From contig CANLIL010000031.1 of the NCBI GenBank assembly GCA_947491305.1, positions 1-35,259 on the forward strand: DNA of 35,259 nt. The letters are read 5' to 3'. The translations under genes were made by a program, and so were the position numbers. Below, one piece after another: positions 16,280-25,031 of this stretch. The DNA comes from Flavobacteriales bacterium. Its GTDB lineage: Bacteria > Bacteroidota > Bacteroidia > Flavobacteriales_D > Crocinitomicaceae. Each line of letters starts with the position of its first letter. The first letter of the stretch is position 1. The notes below the pieces were generated by a model. That model was not told the DNA's origin. It worked only from the letters and a program-made list of their open reading frames with translations, and searched no databases.

Positions 16280-18085
16280 ATGCCTTCAGTAAAAGAAGAA
16301 ATTCAATTAAAACTTAAAACGCTCCCTGAGCTTCCAGGTATTTATCAATATTTTGATGGAAAGGGTAAGATTTTATATGTTGGCAAAGCAAAAAATCTTA
16401 AAAAAAGAGTTTCTTCCTATTTTACAAAAACACACGACAACGGCAAAACGATAGTTTTAGTCAAACAAATTGTCGATATCCAATACATGGTGGTTGATTC
16501 AGAAATTGATGCCTTTTTATTGGAAAACAACCTTATCAAAAAATACCGCCCTAAATACAACATTCAATTAAAAGACGATAAAACCTATCCTTGGATTTGT
16601 GTTAAAAAAGAACCATTTCCTCGAATTTTTTCTACAAGAAACTGTATCAAAGATGGTTCCAACTATTACGGGCCCTACCCTAGCGGAAAGGTCATGCACA
16701 CGATACTTGGATTGATTAAAGAAGTATATCCAATACGAACATGTGCATTAGATTTATCTGCTAAAAAAATAGCTGAACAAAAACACAAAGTTTGTTTGGA
16801 ATACCATTTAGGTAATTGTTTAGCACCGTGCGTTGGACTTCAAGCATCAGACAATTACGACGAGCAAATCCAACAAATTGAACATTTACTCAAAGGAAAT
16901 ATTAGCGCTGCAATTCAACGTTTAAAAGCAAGAATGTTGGATTTATCGAATCAACTAGACTTTGAAGCAGCACAATCTTTAAAAATTAAAATTGACACCT
17001 TACAAAATTATCAAGCTAAATCTACCATCGTGTCTCCTACCATTCATGAAGTGGAAGTATGCACTTTGATTGACGACAACGACGCTTGTTTTGTGAATTA
17101 CTTGAGCATTAACAACGGAGCAATCATTCATACGTATACACTTGAAATCAAGAAAAAATTAGATGAAAGTCGCGAAGAACTTCTCATCTTCGCCTTACTA
17201 GATTTCAGAGAACGGTTTAACAGTCAATGCAAAGAAGTGTTAACAGACGAAGCAATAAAACAATCCATTCCAGGAGTTACGTTTACTGTTCCCCAAAAAG
17301 GCGATAAAAAACACTTAGTTGACTTATCCGTTCGAAATGCAAAGTATTATAAACTTGAAAAACTGAAACAAGTTAAAATTGTAGATCCGGAACGCCATTC
17401 ACAACGCATTTTAGAGCAATTGAAAGCAGATTTTCGTTTAAAAGAATTGCCCGTTCACATTGAGTGTTTTGACAACTCAAACATTCAAGGAACGAATCCT
17501 GTTTCTGCATGTGTAGTATTTAAAAATGCAAAGCCAAGTAAAAAAGATTACCGCCATTTTAATATCAAAACGGTTGTGGGACCTGATGATTTTGCGTCAA
17601 TGGAAGAAGTTGTTTACCGCCGTTACAAGCGCTTAAAAGAAGAAAACGAATCCTTGCCTCAATTAATCATTATAGATGGTGGGAAAGGTCAATTAGGTGC
17701 TGCGTTGAAATCATTGGAGCGATTAGAGTTACGCGGACAAGTTGCCATTGTTGGAATTGCAAAACGATTAGAAGAAATTTTCTTTCCAGGAGATTCGCTT
17801 CCCTTGTATTTAGATAAGCGATCTGAAAGTTTGAAAGTGGTGCAATTTTTAAGAAATGAAGCGCATCGATTTGGGATAACGCACCACCGCAACCAACGCA
17901 GTAAAAGTGCGATTACATCAGAACTAGATACTATCGAAGGAATTGGTCCCAAGACAAAAGAACAATTGATGCTGCAATTCAAAACAATTTCAAGTATTAA
18001 AAAAGCCACTAAAGAATCACTCATTAGTTGCATTGGCAAAGCAAAAGGTGAATTGATTTTTCAATTTTTCGACGGAAAAGCTTAG
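16280..18085 (+). CDS. uvrC: excinuclease ABC subunit C
   Basis: A 601-residue UvrC, the nuclease that makes both incisions in nucleotide excision repair with UvrA and UvrB. The N-terminal GIY-YIG domain begins LPELPGIYQYFDGKGKILYVGKAKNL (read as two parts: GIYQYF at 20-25 and YVG at 33-35). Cysteines 155, 172, 180 and 184 match the four Fe-S ligands known in UvrC. A UvrB-binding UVR motif follows near 202-237, then the RNase H-like endonuclease domain (HIECFDNSNIQG and IIDGGKGQLGAA) and a C-terminal helix-hairpin-helix (LDTIEGIGPKTKEQL). Length and domains are normal. A fourth ssb gene follows 85 bp downstream in the same direction. Confidence 0.97.
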   Translation: MPSVKEEIQLKLKTLPELPGIYQYFDGKGKILYVGKAKNLKKRVSSYFTKTHDNGKTIVLVKQIVDIQYMVVDSEIDAFLLENNLIKKYRPKYNIQLKDDKTYPWICVKKEPFPRIFSTRNCIKDGSNYYGPYPSGKVMHTILGLIKEVYPIRTCALDLSAKKIAEQKHKVCLEYHLGNCLAPCVGLQASDNYDEQIQQIEHLLKGNISAAIQRLKARMLDLSNQLDFEAAQSLKIKIDTLQNYQAKSTIVSPTIHEVEVCTLIDDNDACFVNYLSINNGAIIHTYTLEIKKKLDESREELLIFALLDFRERFNSQCKEVLTDEAIKQSIPGVTFTVPQKGDKKHLVDLSVRNAKYYKLEKLKQVKIVDPERHSQRILEQLKADFRLKELPVHIECFDNSNIQGTNPVSACVVFKNAKPSKKDYRHFNIKTVVGPDDFASMEEVVYRRYKRLKEENESLPQLIIIDGGKGQLGAALKSLERLELRGQVAIVGIAKRLEEIFFPGDSLPLYLDKRSESLKVVQFLRNEAHRFGITHHRNQRSKSAITSELDTIEGIGPKTKEQLMLQFKTISSIKKATKESLISCIGKAKGELIFQFFDGKA

Positions 18086-18170
18086 AAATAAACCTTCTGT
18101 CAAAAAATCGTTCTTAAATTTTAGTAAAATTCCATTTGTTTTTTTACTTTCACATTATAAATCAAACAAA

Positions 18171-18614
18171 ATGGCTACTGTATTCGAAACAAGATTAATT
18201 GGAAACATAGGAAAAGACGCTGTCGTGAAAAATATGGAGCGCGGTGTAATTGCAATCAATTTCCCTGTTGCACATAATAAAAATTGGAAAGACAAACGCA
18301 ACGGTGAAACGAAAACAAAAACGACCTGGGTCAATTGCACGATTTGGAAAAAAGAAGGCGCCAATTTACGCATCTTAGATTTCTTAAAGAAAGGCGCATT
18401 GGTTGATTTGGAAGGCACGCCCTTTGCAAAAGCTTATGCACAAGAAGATGGCTTTATTCGCACTGAAATTCGTTTAAACATATCAAAAACAAATATCTTA
18501 CGACCAGCCAAATGTGAGGATGAAAATTGTGAAGATTTAATCGACCGTGAAGATTGCGAAGACACATTTGACGCGAGTATCGAGGATTTCACCTTGGATG
18601 AAGATGATTTTTAA
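18171..18614 (+). CDS. ssb: single-stranded DNA-binding protein with acidic C-terminal tail
   Basis: A 147-residue SSB-family protein. The OB fold covers about 1-110, with ETRLIGNIGKDAVV at the start and TTWVNCTIWKKEG as the core. The tail after residue 112 is strongly acidic and ends LDEDDF, resembling the partner-binding DDDIPF tip of canonical SSB although not identical. A CEDENCEDLIDREDCED stretch adds three cysteines in a repeated C-E-D context. In contrast to the three short ssb genes at 86-1120, this one could recruit repair and replication proteins and may be the housekeeping SSB. It lies 85 bp after uvrC, possibly co-transcribed, and 96 bp before tRNA-Asn. Confidence 0.88.
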   Translation: MATVFETRLIGNIGKDAVVKNMERGVIAINFPVAHNKNWKDKRNGETKTKTTWVNCTIWKKEGANLRILDFLKKGALVDLEGTPFAKAYAQEDGFIRTEIRLNISKTNILRPAKCEDENCEDLIDREDCEDTFDASIEDFTLDEDDF

Positions 18615-18675
18615 GGACTTACAAAAAAGTTTTGAAAAAAAATCCCTTTTCGCTTTCTAAAATAAATTCTTTCTT

Positions 18676-18683
18676 TATATTTG
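18676..18683 (+). promoter_or_regulatory. -7 element of tRNA-Asn
   Basis: TATATTTG is a perfect -7 box 26 bp before the tRNA. No TTG is present at the normal -33 distance. Confidence 0.5.
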
Positions 18684-18709
18684 CATTCGCTTTTCAGCAA
18701 TGAAAACAT

Positions 18710-18783
18710 TCTTCCTTAGCTCAGTTGGTTAGAGCATCTGACTGTTAATCAGAGGGTCCTTGGTTCGAGCCCAAGAGGAAGAG
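18710..18783 (+). tRNA. tRNA-Asn (GTT)
   Basis: A 74-nt cloverleaf. The acceptor stem is TCTTCCT paired with AGGAAGA, the D arm GCTC...GAGC, the anticodon arm TCTGA-CTGTTAA-TCAGA with anticodon GTT, and the T arm CTTGG-TTCGAGC-CCAAG. The discriminator base is G, as expected for Asn. CCA is not encoded. A terminator follows 7 bp later. Confidence 0.96.
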
Positions 18784-18790
18784 CAAAATA

Positions 18791-18818
18791 AAGCCTTACA
18801 GAAATGTGAGGCTTTTTT
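18791..18818 (+). terminator. terminator of tRNA-Asn
   Basis: AAGCCTTACA and TGTGAGGCTT pair with one wobble around a GAAA tetraloop, followed by a T run. Confidence 0.8.
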
Positions 18819-19334
18819 GTTTTTGAACCAATCTCAAGCAGCTTTGACCTATTCCCACTTGTTATTTTGAACTTCATCACATTGCAAGAAAAACACTTAT
18901 TTCTGAGGAACTTATTTCTAGTAATAAATGCTTAAAAAAATTCTATAGGCCAAGTAGACACCCATTACTGACCATATCCACCATCTGTTTTTTGTGTACC
19001 ATTCCATCGTCAATACTTTTAGATTATTGCTAAAGTTAAGATTTAATTTGTTGAATTCAAGCCAAAAATGAAACTTCTGTTCTATTGAAAGCGATTACTT
19101 CTCGCAACTCAGAATCAGGCATAGAATTATAGCATTCAAGAAAACGTTTATCATAGTCAAATGAGATTGTATCTAGCAAAAAAACCTTTTAATAAGTAGA
19201 TTTACCAGAACCATTACATCCAGCAAAAATTCATGCAAACACTTGCTGACTTTAAACAATGGGATGAAAGTAAACAAGAAGAATTAAATCGTTTGAATAC
19301 AATTTGAAGTTGGCGTTTTTAATAAAAATAATTT
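18819..19334. other. 516 bp without an intact gene, between tRNA-Asn and a small membrane-protein gene
   Basis: No full gene is visible. It contains the broken P-loop NTPase at 19057-19230 (-), a 24-codon + strand frame at 19233-19307 (starts MQTLADFKQWDESK) that may be a gene fragment, and a 29-codon minus-strand frame at 18918-19007 encoding a Trp/Tyr-rich hydrophobic peptide (starts MEWYTKNRWWIW). The last two are too short to call as genes. A tRNA followed by decayed accessory sequence is typical of a former insertion site, but I found no integrase and no repeat of the tRNA 3' end. Confidence 0.5.
19057..19230 (-). pseudogene. broken P-loop NTPase resembling zeta-toxin-type kinase
   Basis: Read on the minus strand, one frame gives IFAGCNGSGKSTY, an in-frame stop (TAA at 19191-19189), then KVFLLDTISFDYDKRF and LECYNSMPDSELREVIAFNR, ending at a second stop. 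The first part is a Walker A motif in the setting usual for zeta-toxin-like kinases (AGxNGSGKST), and the second resembles the following FDxD and SELREK segments of such proteins. Residues expected between the two parts are missing, there is no plausible start codon in frame, and the sequence ends after about 55 residues where the family has about 200. It is therefore a remnant with an internal deletion and stops. The zeta-toxin assignment is from motif memory. Confidence 0.6.
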
Positions 19335-19577
19335 TTACTTATCATTGAATCCTATTCCAAAGCCTAACAAAGTAGCTGCAATTGCAAGGTGAAGGATTAA
19401 AACAGCCTTTTGCCAAATAGGTCTTTCGTTCCATTTTTGATTAGGATTGAATGGGTCAAATACCAAACCAATTCCAAAAGAGGCTGCAGCTTGTGCAAAT
19501 TCTTTATTAATAAACGCTTGATAAATTCCTAAAATAAGGAATGCAACGTAGAGAATTTTGTTAATTGGAGTTTTCAT
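19335..19577 (-). CDS. small two-helix membrane protein of unknown function
   Basis: An 80-residue protein. Two hydrophobic segments (about 8-40, with an Ala-rich part, and 57-76) flank a polar loop DPFNPNQKWNERPIWQ. I recall similar small proteins annotated only as hypothetical in Bacteroidota; the WNERP loop looks like the conserved part. It starts 17 bp after the stop of the GH127-like gene, so it may be the last gene of the sugar operon, but nothing in it suggests a link with sugars. Start ATG 19577 follows an AT-rich stretch. Function unknown. Confidence 0.65.
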   Translation of the reverse strand: MKTPINKILYVAFLILGIYQAFINKEFAQAAASFGIGLVFDPFNPNQKWNERPIWQKAVLILHLAIAATLLGFGIGFNDK

Positions 19578-19593
19578 TTTTTAATTTTTAATA

Positions 19594-21513
19594 TCAAAAA
19601 CTTACTTGACGTAAAATTGTTTTTCCAAATGGAATTAAGGTAATTGTTTCTATTTGATTGGTGTTTTTGTTTTTTGCATGGACCATTATTTTTCCTGCGT
19701 TGAATCGTGCGTTATGTTCCTCAATATATTGAAAACGAGTATTTTCTATTGGCTTGTATGAAATATCAGTGAATTGTTTGTAATACGTTTTTCCAGTTAA
19801 CTCTAGTGCATCAATCGATTTAGCATAGAACATTGCACCATAACTGAAATACTTTTCTTTGTTAACGTCTTCTTTGATTTCAACGTTGGCTTTAAATTCT
19901 AGTTCAATAGTTGTACTATTGTTTGCATTCACTTCAAAAACTAAGCAATCATTTTCTACAAAATATCTCTGATTACAAACGATTTCTATCGCCCAAGTAG
20001 GTTTTCTAATCTTTATTTTGAACTGACTTCTTTGTGGGTTTTTAATGACATAAGTAAACGTATTAGCATAAGGGAAATCTGTAATTGTCTCTATTGTTAC
20101 TTTCTGATTTTGAAGTGTAGTTTGAATGACGTTTGGCATTAACAGTAGATTTACCAATGCCGAATCATTTTCTTTCATCCATGCTTTTTCAATGAAATAT
20201 GGTGTGATTCTTCCTGCATTAGGATTACAACAAACGGCAACATCTTGGTGTGCTGGCGAATATTTATAGCGTATTTGTTTTCTGTCTGGTTCAATTTCTC
20301 CATTTTTTGTACCTTCCATTTCATAAGAATTGTCGGTTTTTAGATACGCAATACAAGAATGATTTGGATTTCGAGATCCTTGCGCTGCATTGTAAAAAAT
20401 CGTTTCAATTTTTTCAGCTGTTTTTGCATCTCCTTGTTTTTGTAACAAAACCGAATAGCTATCAACTAATTCCTGCAACGAACAATACTCATAACCTGTA
20501 GTTGTTGCATTGGCCATTCTTTCAGCAATCCATTCATCACCAATTGCGCCACCAGTGAGCGTTGTGGCATGCTCAATACGATGGATGTAAACGTCAAGCG
20601 CTTGTTGGATTTCACGATTGTTGGACGCATATGCCGCAACAATTAATGGTCTCAAATGCTCATATGTGTGAACACCATGGGATTGTAACTTAAACGCAGG
20701 ATTTAAAATGTTTTGCAATTGAACATCTTTTTCAGACTGATAGGTTTTACAAAAATCCTGGTACAAAAAAAGTGCATAATCAGTATACTTAGTATCGCTT
20801 GTTAGTTGATACATTTTATCCAATACATCGGTAAAGGTTAAACCGTGAGAAACGCCGCCATTGAATGCAGTTCCAGAAGAAAATGGACTTGATTGTCCTA
20901 TCGGATAATTGAGCATTACATTATCTACAGCTCTCAAAAGCGCAGACCAAACTTTTGTATCTTTTGAGAATTCGTAATACGCTAATAAACCACGAAATAG
21001 TGTTGCTTTTGACCAAAGTTCTCCATTTTCTGAATTAAAATGATAACGTAAATCTTGATCGTAAATCCCAATATAACCATCTTTATCCTGTGAATTCAAA
21101 ACTTCTCGGATGTGCTTTTGGACTTTTTTAAGTCCTGCTTTATCATTTAATAGCAGAACATTTCTGATGTAACCATCCCACCAATTGGATTGGGTTTCGC
21201 TGTTCCACCATTTGTACTGTTCGTCGCCTGCTGCATCACCTTCTTTCTGATTTCCTAAATCTTTCGCTTTTGAATTTTTGTGCAAACGACCAGCACTATA
21301 AATTGGATCATTGATTAAACTCGGCACAATTTTATCCAAATTCCCAACAAACCCATCAATGTCTTTTTGCATCTGTTTTTTTATCCAGCCCGATGGTTTT
21401 ATACTTCCAAAAGGAAGCGTTTTAAATTTTTCTTCTACTTTGTTGGGGTTTTGAGCGTAAAAATTCAATGTGTTGATCGCCAGTAGCAGAAAGAATAAGT
21501 GTTTTCTTTTCAT
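19594..21513 (-). CDS. GH127-like glycoside hydrolase (beta-L-arabinofuranosidase family, DUF1680)
   Basis: A 639-residue exported enzyme with a signal peptide at 1-20. The body resembles the GH127/DUF1680 (alpha/alpha)6 barrel, whose known members cleave beta-L-arabinofuranosides with a zinc-bound cysteine nucleophile. Visible counterparts are GYEYCSLQELV, with E342 and C344, and VAVCCNPNAGRI, with C428 and C429. The characterised enzyme HypBA1 has a further cysteine two residues before its CC pair; here that position is alanine (426), so metal binding may differ. It starts 9 bp after the GH92 stop and is part of the operon led by the gene at 26692. Substrate is uncertain: related families cover several sugars. 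Confidence 0.8.
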   Translation of the reverse strand: MKRKHLFFLLLAINTLNFYAQNPNKVEEKFKTLPFGSIKPSGWIKKQMQKDIDGFVGNLDKIVPSLINDPIYSAGRLHKNSKAKDLGNQKEGDAAGDEQYKWWNSETQSNWWDGYIRNVLLLNDKAGLKKVQKHIREVLNSQDKDGYIGIYDQDLRYHFNSENGELWSKATLFRGLLAYYEFSKDTKVWSALLRAVDNVMLNYPIGQSSPFSSGTAFNGGVSHGLTFTDVLDKMYQLTSDTKYTDYALFLYQDFCKTYQSEKDVQLQNILNPAFKLQSHGVHTYEHLRPLIVAAYASNNREIQQALDVYIHRIEHATTLTGGAIGDEWIAERMANATTTGYEYCSLQELVDSYSVLLQKQGDAKTAEKIETIFYNAAQGSRNPNHSCIAYLKTDNSYEMEGTKNGEIEPDRKQIRYKYSPAHQDVAVCCNPNAGRITPYFIEKAWMKENDSALVNLLLMPNVIQTTLQNQKVTIETITDFPYANTFTYVIKNPQRSQFKIKIRKPTWAIEIVCNQRYFVENDCLVFEVNANNSTTIELEFKANVEIKEDVNKEKYFSYGAMFYAKSIDALELTGKTYYKQFTDISYKPIENTRFQYIEEHNARFNAGKIMVHAKNKNTNQIETITLIPFGKTILRQVSF

Positions 21514-21522
21514 CTTATATAA

Positions 21523-23676
21523 TTATTTATTGGTCATCTGGAATTTTAACGAACCCCCATTCATAAGTTCATCATACATTACAAAAGGCCTTTTCAGTTG
21601 AATGCCATTCAATGTTGGAGATTCTTGGAATATGTGTTCTTTTGAAAAATTAGCCGCTTTTATATTGAACGTTTTATTGTTTTGTAAATGCAGGGTTGCT
21701 TTTTTAACTTGGGGCGCTCCAATCACAAATTCACCACTTGCAGGATTTACTGGATAAAATCCCAAGGTTGATAAGATGTACCAAGCCGACATTTGTCCAC
21801 AATCATCGTTGCCAATCATCCCATTTGGCGTATTATTATGAAAATCATTGATGATTTTATGAATGTATTGTTGACCAAGTTTTGGTGAATCTGAAAAAGC
21901 ATAGAGGTAAACAATGTGATGACTCGGTTCGTTTCCGTGGGCGTATTGTCCAATCATCGCTTCTTGTCCTAAAAATTTATTCGGATTTTTACTTTCAATG
22001 GTGAAAAAATCAGTTAGTTTTTTGGTGAAAGCCGATGTTCCTCCCAATAGATTTTTCATACCCTCTGCATCATATTGCGCTGGAGTCCAAAAGTATTGCC
22101 AAGCATTCGCTTCGGTATAATCGCCTGGATTGTTCATGGGCGAAGTAGCTGTCAAAGGGTCAAACGGACTTCGCCAATTGCCTTTACTGTCTTTCCCTCG
22201 AAATAATTGCGATTCTTTATCAAATAGATGTTGGTAATAATTGGCTCTTTTTTGAAATTGAAGCAGGATTTGTTGCTCGTTCAAATTAGATGCCATTTGA
22301 GCAACACACCAATCATCATAACCTGATTCCAAGGTTCTTGAAACTGCTTCATTATCTAATTTATCAAAGGGATAATACCCAAATTGATTGTACAGTTCCC
22401 AATCAGAATTGATGTGACTTTTGGTGGATGTTTCAAGCATTGCTTTGAAGGCTTCAGTAGCATCAAAACCTCTAAACCCATTTTTATACGCAGCTAAAAT
22501 CATTGGAATTGCATGATTGCCAATCATACAGTAATTATCCTGGCCCCATGCTGTCCAAATTGGTAAAAATCCTGCTGTTTTGTGATGAATCAGTAGCGTA
22601 TTAATGATGCCATTTATTTTTTCAGGTGCAACAATTTGTAGTAAAGGAAATGCGCCACGGTAAACGTCCCAATTGGAAAGTGTTGAATAATATTCGTTGT
22701 TGGGGGCCTTTGCAATTTGATCATCAGCGCCACGGTAGTAGCCATCAACATCTGCGAGGTTAGAGGGTTGCAAAAACAAATGATACATAGATGTATAAAA
22801 AATTTCTTTTTGTTTTGCCGGTGCTTCTATTTCAATTCGATTGAGGTATTCGTTCCAAACAGATTCTGCATGGTGAGTAACTTTTTCAAAATTCCAATGT
22901 GGGATTTCCGTTTGTAAATTTAATTTTGCCCCAGCTACACTAACTGTTGAGAGTGCAATTTTCACTTGTAATACCTTGCTTTTTTTTAATTTAAAGTCCA
23001 ATATAAATTTTGGCGCATTTTGCTTTTTCCCTTTTGGAAGTTCTTCCATTTTATGGAAAGGCGTATTAAAAGCAATTGTAAAAAAATATTTTTTAGTAAC
23101 CCACCCTTTTGTTTTACAATACCCTGAAATAGTGGAATCGTTTTCAATAGTTAAATCACTTTCTAACACCAAACTATCGTTTAAAAATTGAATACCGTGT
23201 TGAAAATCGAGTAATAATTTTGCCCACTGATTGGGATACGTGTACTTGTGAAAAGCGACACGTTCCGAACAACTCAATTCAACATTAACACCATCCTTTT
23301 TAATTAACGCATAATACCCAACATGGGATTTTTCAGAATTTTTATAATAACTATTCTTTAACGCTGCATTTTGTTCGTTATAAGGTAGTAAAAGTATGTT
23401 CCCCATTTCACCAATTCCTGTTCCGCTTAGCCTCATTTGAGAAAATCCTAAAAGTAACGTATCGTTGTATTGGTAACCACTTGTATGATTCCACCCTTCT
23501 GTCGAATTGTCTGGGCCGGGTTGCACCATTCCAAATGGCAAAGAAGGCCCAGGAAACGTATGACCCGTTCCATCTGTTCCAATAAACGTATTTACAAAGT
23601 TGGAATTATTTTGAGCGCTTACATTCAAAACACAAAACGAAAACAACAAACGATATAAAGAGGTTCTTAGTTCCAT
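21523..23676 (-). CDS. GH92 family glycoside hydrolase (alpha-mannosidase type)
   Basis: A 717-residue exported enzyme with a signal peptide at 1-21. GH92 enzymes are calcium-dependent exo-alpha-mannosidases. Family landmarks are all here: NFVNTFIGTDGTGHTFPGPS and PFGMVQPGPD at the N-terminus, a middle region with WDVYRGAFPLLQI, then HGNEPSHHIVYLY, GMIGNDDCGQMSAWY and GFYPVNPASGEFVIG. The paired aspartates in GNDD fit the expected catalytic base region. Its start overlaps the end of the MFS porter gene by 10 bp, showing tight operon packing, and the GH127-like gene follows 9 bp downstream. A periplasmic role trimming mannose-type oligosaccharides is inferred. Confidence 0.93.
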   Translation of the reverse strand: MELRTSLYRLLFSFCVLNVSAQNNSNFVNTFIGTDGTGHTFPGPSLPFGMVQPGPDNSTEGWNHTSGYQYNDTLLLGFSQMRLSGTGIGEMGNILLLPYNEQNAALKNSYYKNSEKSHVGYYALIKKDGVNVELSCSERVAFHKYTYPNQWAKLLLDFQHGIQFLNDSLVLESDLTIENDSTISGYCKTKGWVTKKYFFTIAFNTPFHKMEELPKGKKQNAPKFILDFKLKKSKVLQVKIALSTVSVAGAKLNLQTEIPHWNFEKVTHHAESVWNEYLNRIEIEAPAKQKEIFYTSMYHLFLQPSNLADVDGYYRGADDQIAKAPNNEYYSTLSNWDVYRGAFPLLQIVAPEKINGIINTLLIHHKTAGFLPIWTAWGQDNYCMIGNHAIPMILAAYKNGFRGFDATEAFKAMLETSTKSHINSDWELYNQFGYYPFDKLDNEAVSRTLESGYDDWCVAQMASNLNEQQILLQFQKRANYYQHLFDKESQLFRGKDSKGNWRSPFDPLTATSPMNNPGDYTEANAWQYFWTPAQYDAEGMKNLLGGTSAFTKKLTDFFTIESKNPNKFLGQEAMIGQYAHGNEPSHHIVYLYAFSDSPKLGQQYIHKIINDFHNNTPNGMIGNDDCGQMSAWYILSTLGFYPVNPASGEFVIGAPQVKKATLHLQNNKTFNIKAANFSKEHIFQESPTLNGIQLKRPFVMYDELMNGGSLKFQMTNK

Positions 23677-25031
23677 AAATCTTCCATTTGTTCTAGGCTT
23701 TTGTTTTTAGTTTCTGGTACATTTTTCCAAACAAACAATAAAGATACTAGGCAAATTAATGCAAATAGATAAAATGGAAATGCGCCATTAAAATGTGTTT
23801 TCAACCACTCATTCTCAACTAAACTTGGAAAAACTTGTGTTACAACAAAATTGGCAACCCATTGGATAAATACGCTTATTGCCAACGCCAAACTTCTTAT
23901 TTTACTTGGAAAGATTTCCGACAACAATACCCAAACAATAGGTCCCCAAGAAATACTAAATGATGCCATAAACAGCAATAAAAAAGGCAAAACCCAATTT
24001 CCAAGTGCGTTAAAGTGAATAAATAATCCAACGGCCAACAATGCAGTGGTCATTCCAAAAGACCCAATAAAAAGCAATGGTTTTCTTCCCATTTTATCCA
24101 CCCAACGAATTGCTAATAAGGTAAAAATTAAATTTACTACACCAAGAATACTGGTCTCCAATAATGAAACATCGGTTGAACTTCCTAAGCTTTTAAAAAT
24201 TTCTGGTGCATAATATAAAATTGCATTAATTCCTGTTAACTGTTGCAAAACAGACAGCCCAATTCCAACAAAAAGAGCTTTTTTAAAAATTGGATTTACC
24301 AATAATTTCCATTGTTTTTTGTCTTCTTGTTGAAATGATTCTTGAATTTCGGCTTGTACCTGAGACACATCTTCCTCCCTATTTATTTTATGTAAAACAG
24401 CAAGTGCTTTGTTTGTATGTCCTTTTTGAATTAACCAGCGAGGACTTTCTGGAATGAAAAATATAAAAAGTAAAAAAAGCAAAGAAGGCACTAATTCTGA
24501 GCCAAACATCCAGCGCCAACCTATCGTTAAATTCCAATTAGCATCTCCTTGTAATGCTATTAAATAATTCACAAAATATACAACTACAATACCGATTACA
24601 ATTGCTAATTGATAGTTGCCAACTAATGCACCTCGTCTTTTAGGAGGCGCGATTTCAGCGATGTACATTGGAACAACCATTGAGGCAATTCCCACACCAA
24701 TTCCACCAACTATTCTAAAAAACACAAACATTGAAAATGAAGTTGGCAAAGCCGTTCCAATGGAATTTAAAATAAAAAGAATTGCAGTAATAAACATCGT
24801 TGCCCTTCTGCCAAATTTATTGCTGAGAAAATCAGAGAAAAAAGCACCAATCAAACACCCAACTAATGCACTTGAAATTGCCCATCCTGTTTCAATTGGA
24901 TTTAAATGAAAATAGGCTGTTAAATTTCCAATGGCTCCTGAAATTACAGCTGTGTCGTATCCAAATAACAAACCGCCAAGTGCAGCACTTAACGCAATAA
25001 ATAGAATGTAGTTTTTATTGGTATTATCCAT
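23667..25031 (-). CDS. MFS sugar:proton symporter (XylE-like sugar porter)
   Basis: A 454-residue major facilitator with 12 predicted helices. Sugar-porter motifs are intact: GGLLFGYDTAVISGA in helix 1, NKFGRRATM after helix 2, PESPRWL in the central region, QQLTGINAILYYAPEIF in helix 7 and PETKNKSLEQME at the C-terminus. It should import a monosaccharide across the inner membrane. It overlaps the isomerase gene upstream by 8 bp and the GH92 gene downstream by 10 bp. In this operon it probably brings in the sugar freed by the two glycosidases. The sugar cannot be named from sequence. Confidence 0.93.
   Translation of the reverse strand: MDNTNKNYILFIALSAALGGLLFGYDTAVISGAIGNLTAYFHLNPIETGWAISSALVGCLIGAFFSDFLSNKFGRRATMFITAILFILNSIGTALPTSFSMFVFFRIVGGIGVGIASMVVPMYIAEIAPPKRRGALVGNYQLAIVIGIVVVYFVNYLIALQGDANWNLTIGWRWMFGSELVPSLLFLLFIFFIPESPRWLIQKGHTNKALAVLHKINREEDVSQVQAEIQESFQQEDKKQWKLLVNPIFKKALFVGIGLSVLQQLTGINAILYYAPEIFKSLGSSTDVSLLETSILGVVNLIFTLLAIRWVDKMGRKPLLFIGSFGMTTALLAVGLFIHFNALGNWVLPFLLLFMASFSISWGPIVWVLLSEIFPSKIRSLALAISVFIQWVANFVVTQVFPSLVENEWLKTHFNGAFPFYLFALICLVSLLFVWKNVPETKNKSLEQMEDLWN

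Noticed and set aside
17689-18039. 116-codon minus-strand frame inside uvrC
   Set aside because: Lies fully within a well-conserved uvrC region; no recognisable domain.
19057-19307. Intact toxin-antitoxin pair
   Set aside because: The P-loop fragment has stops and a missing middle and the neighbour frame is only 24 codons, so nothing functional is supported.
24616-24909. 97-codon plus-strand frame inside the MFS porter gene
   Set aside because: Antisense shadow of conserved transmembrane segments.
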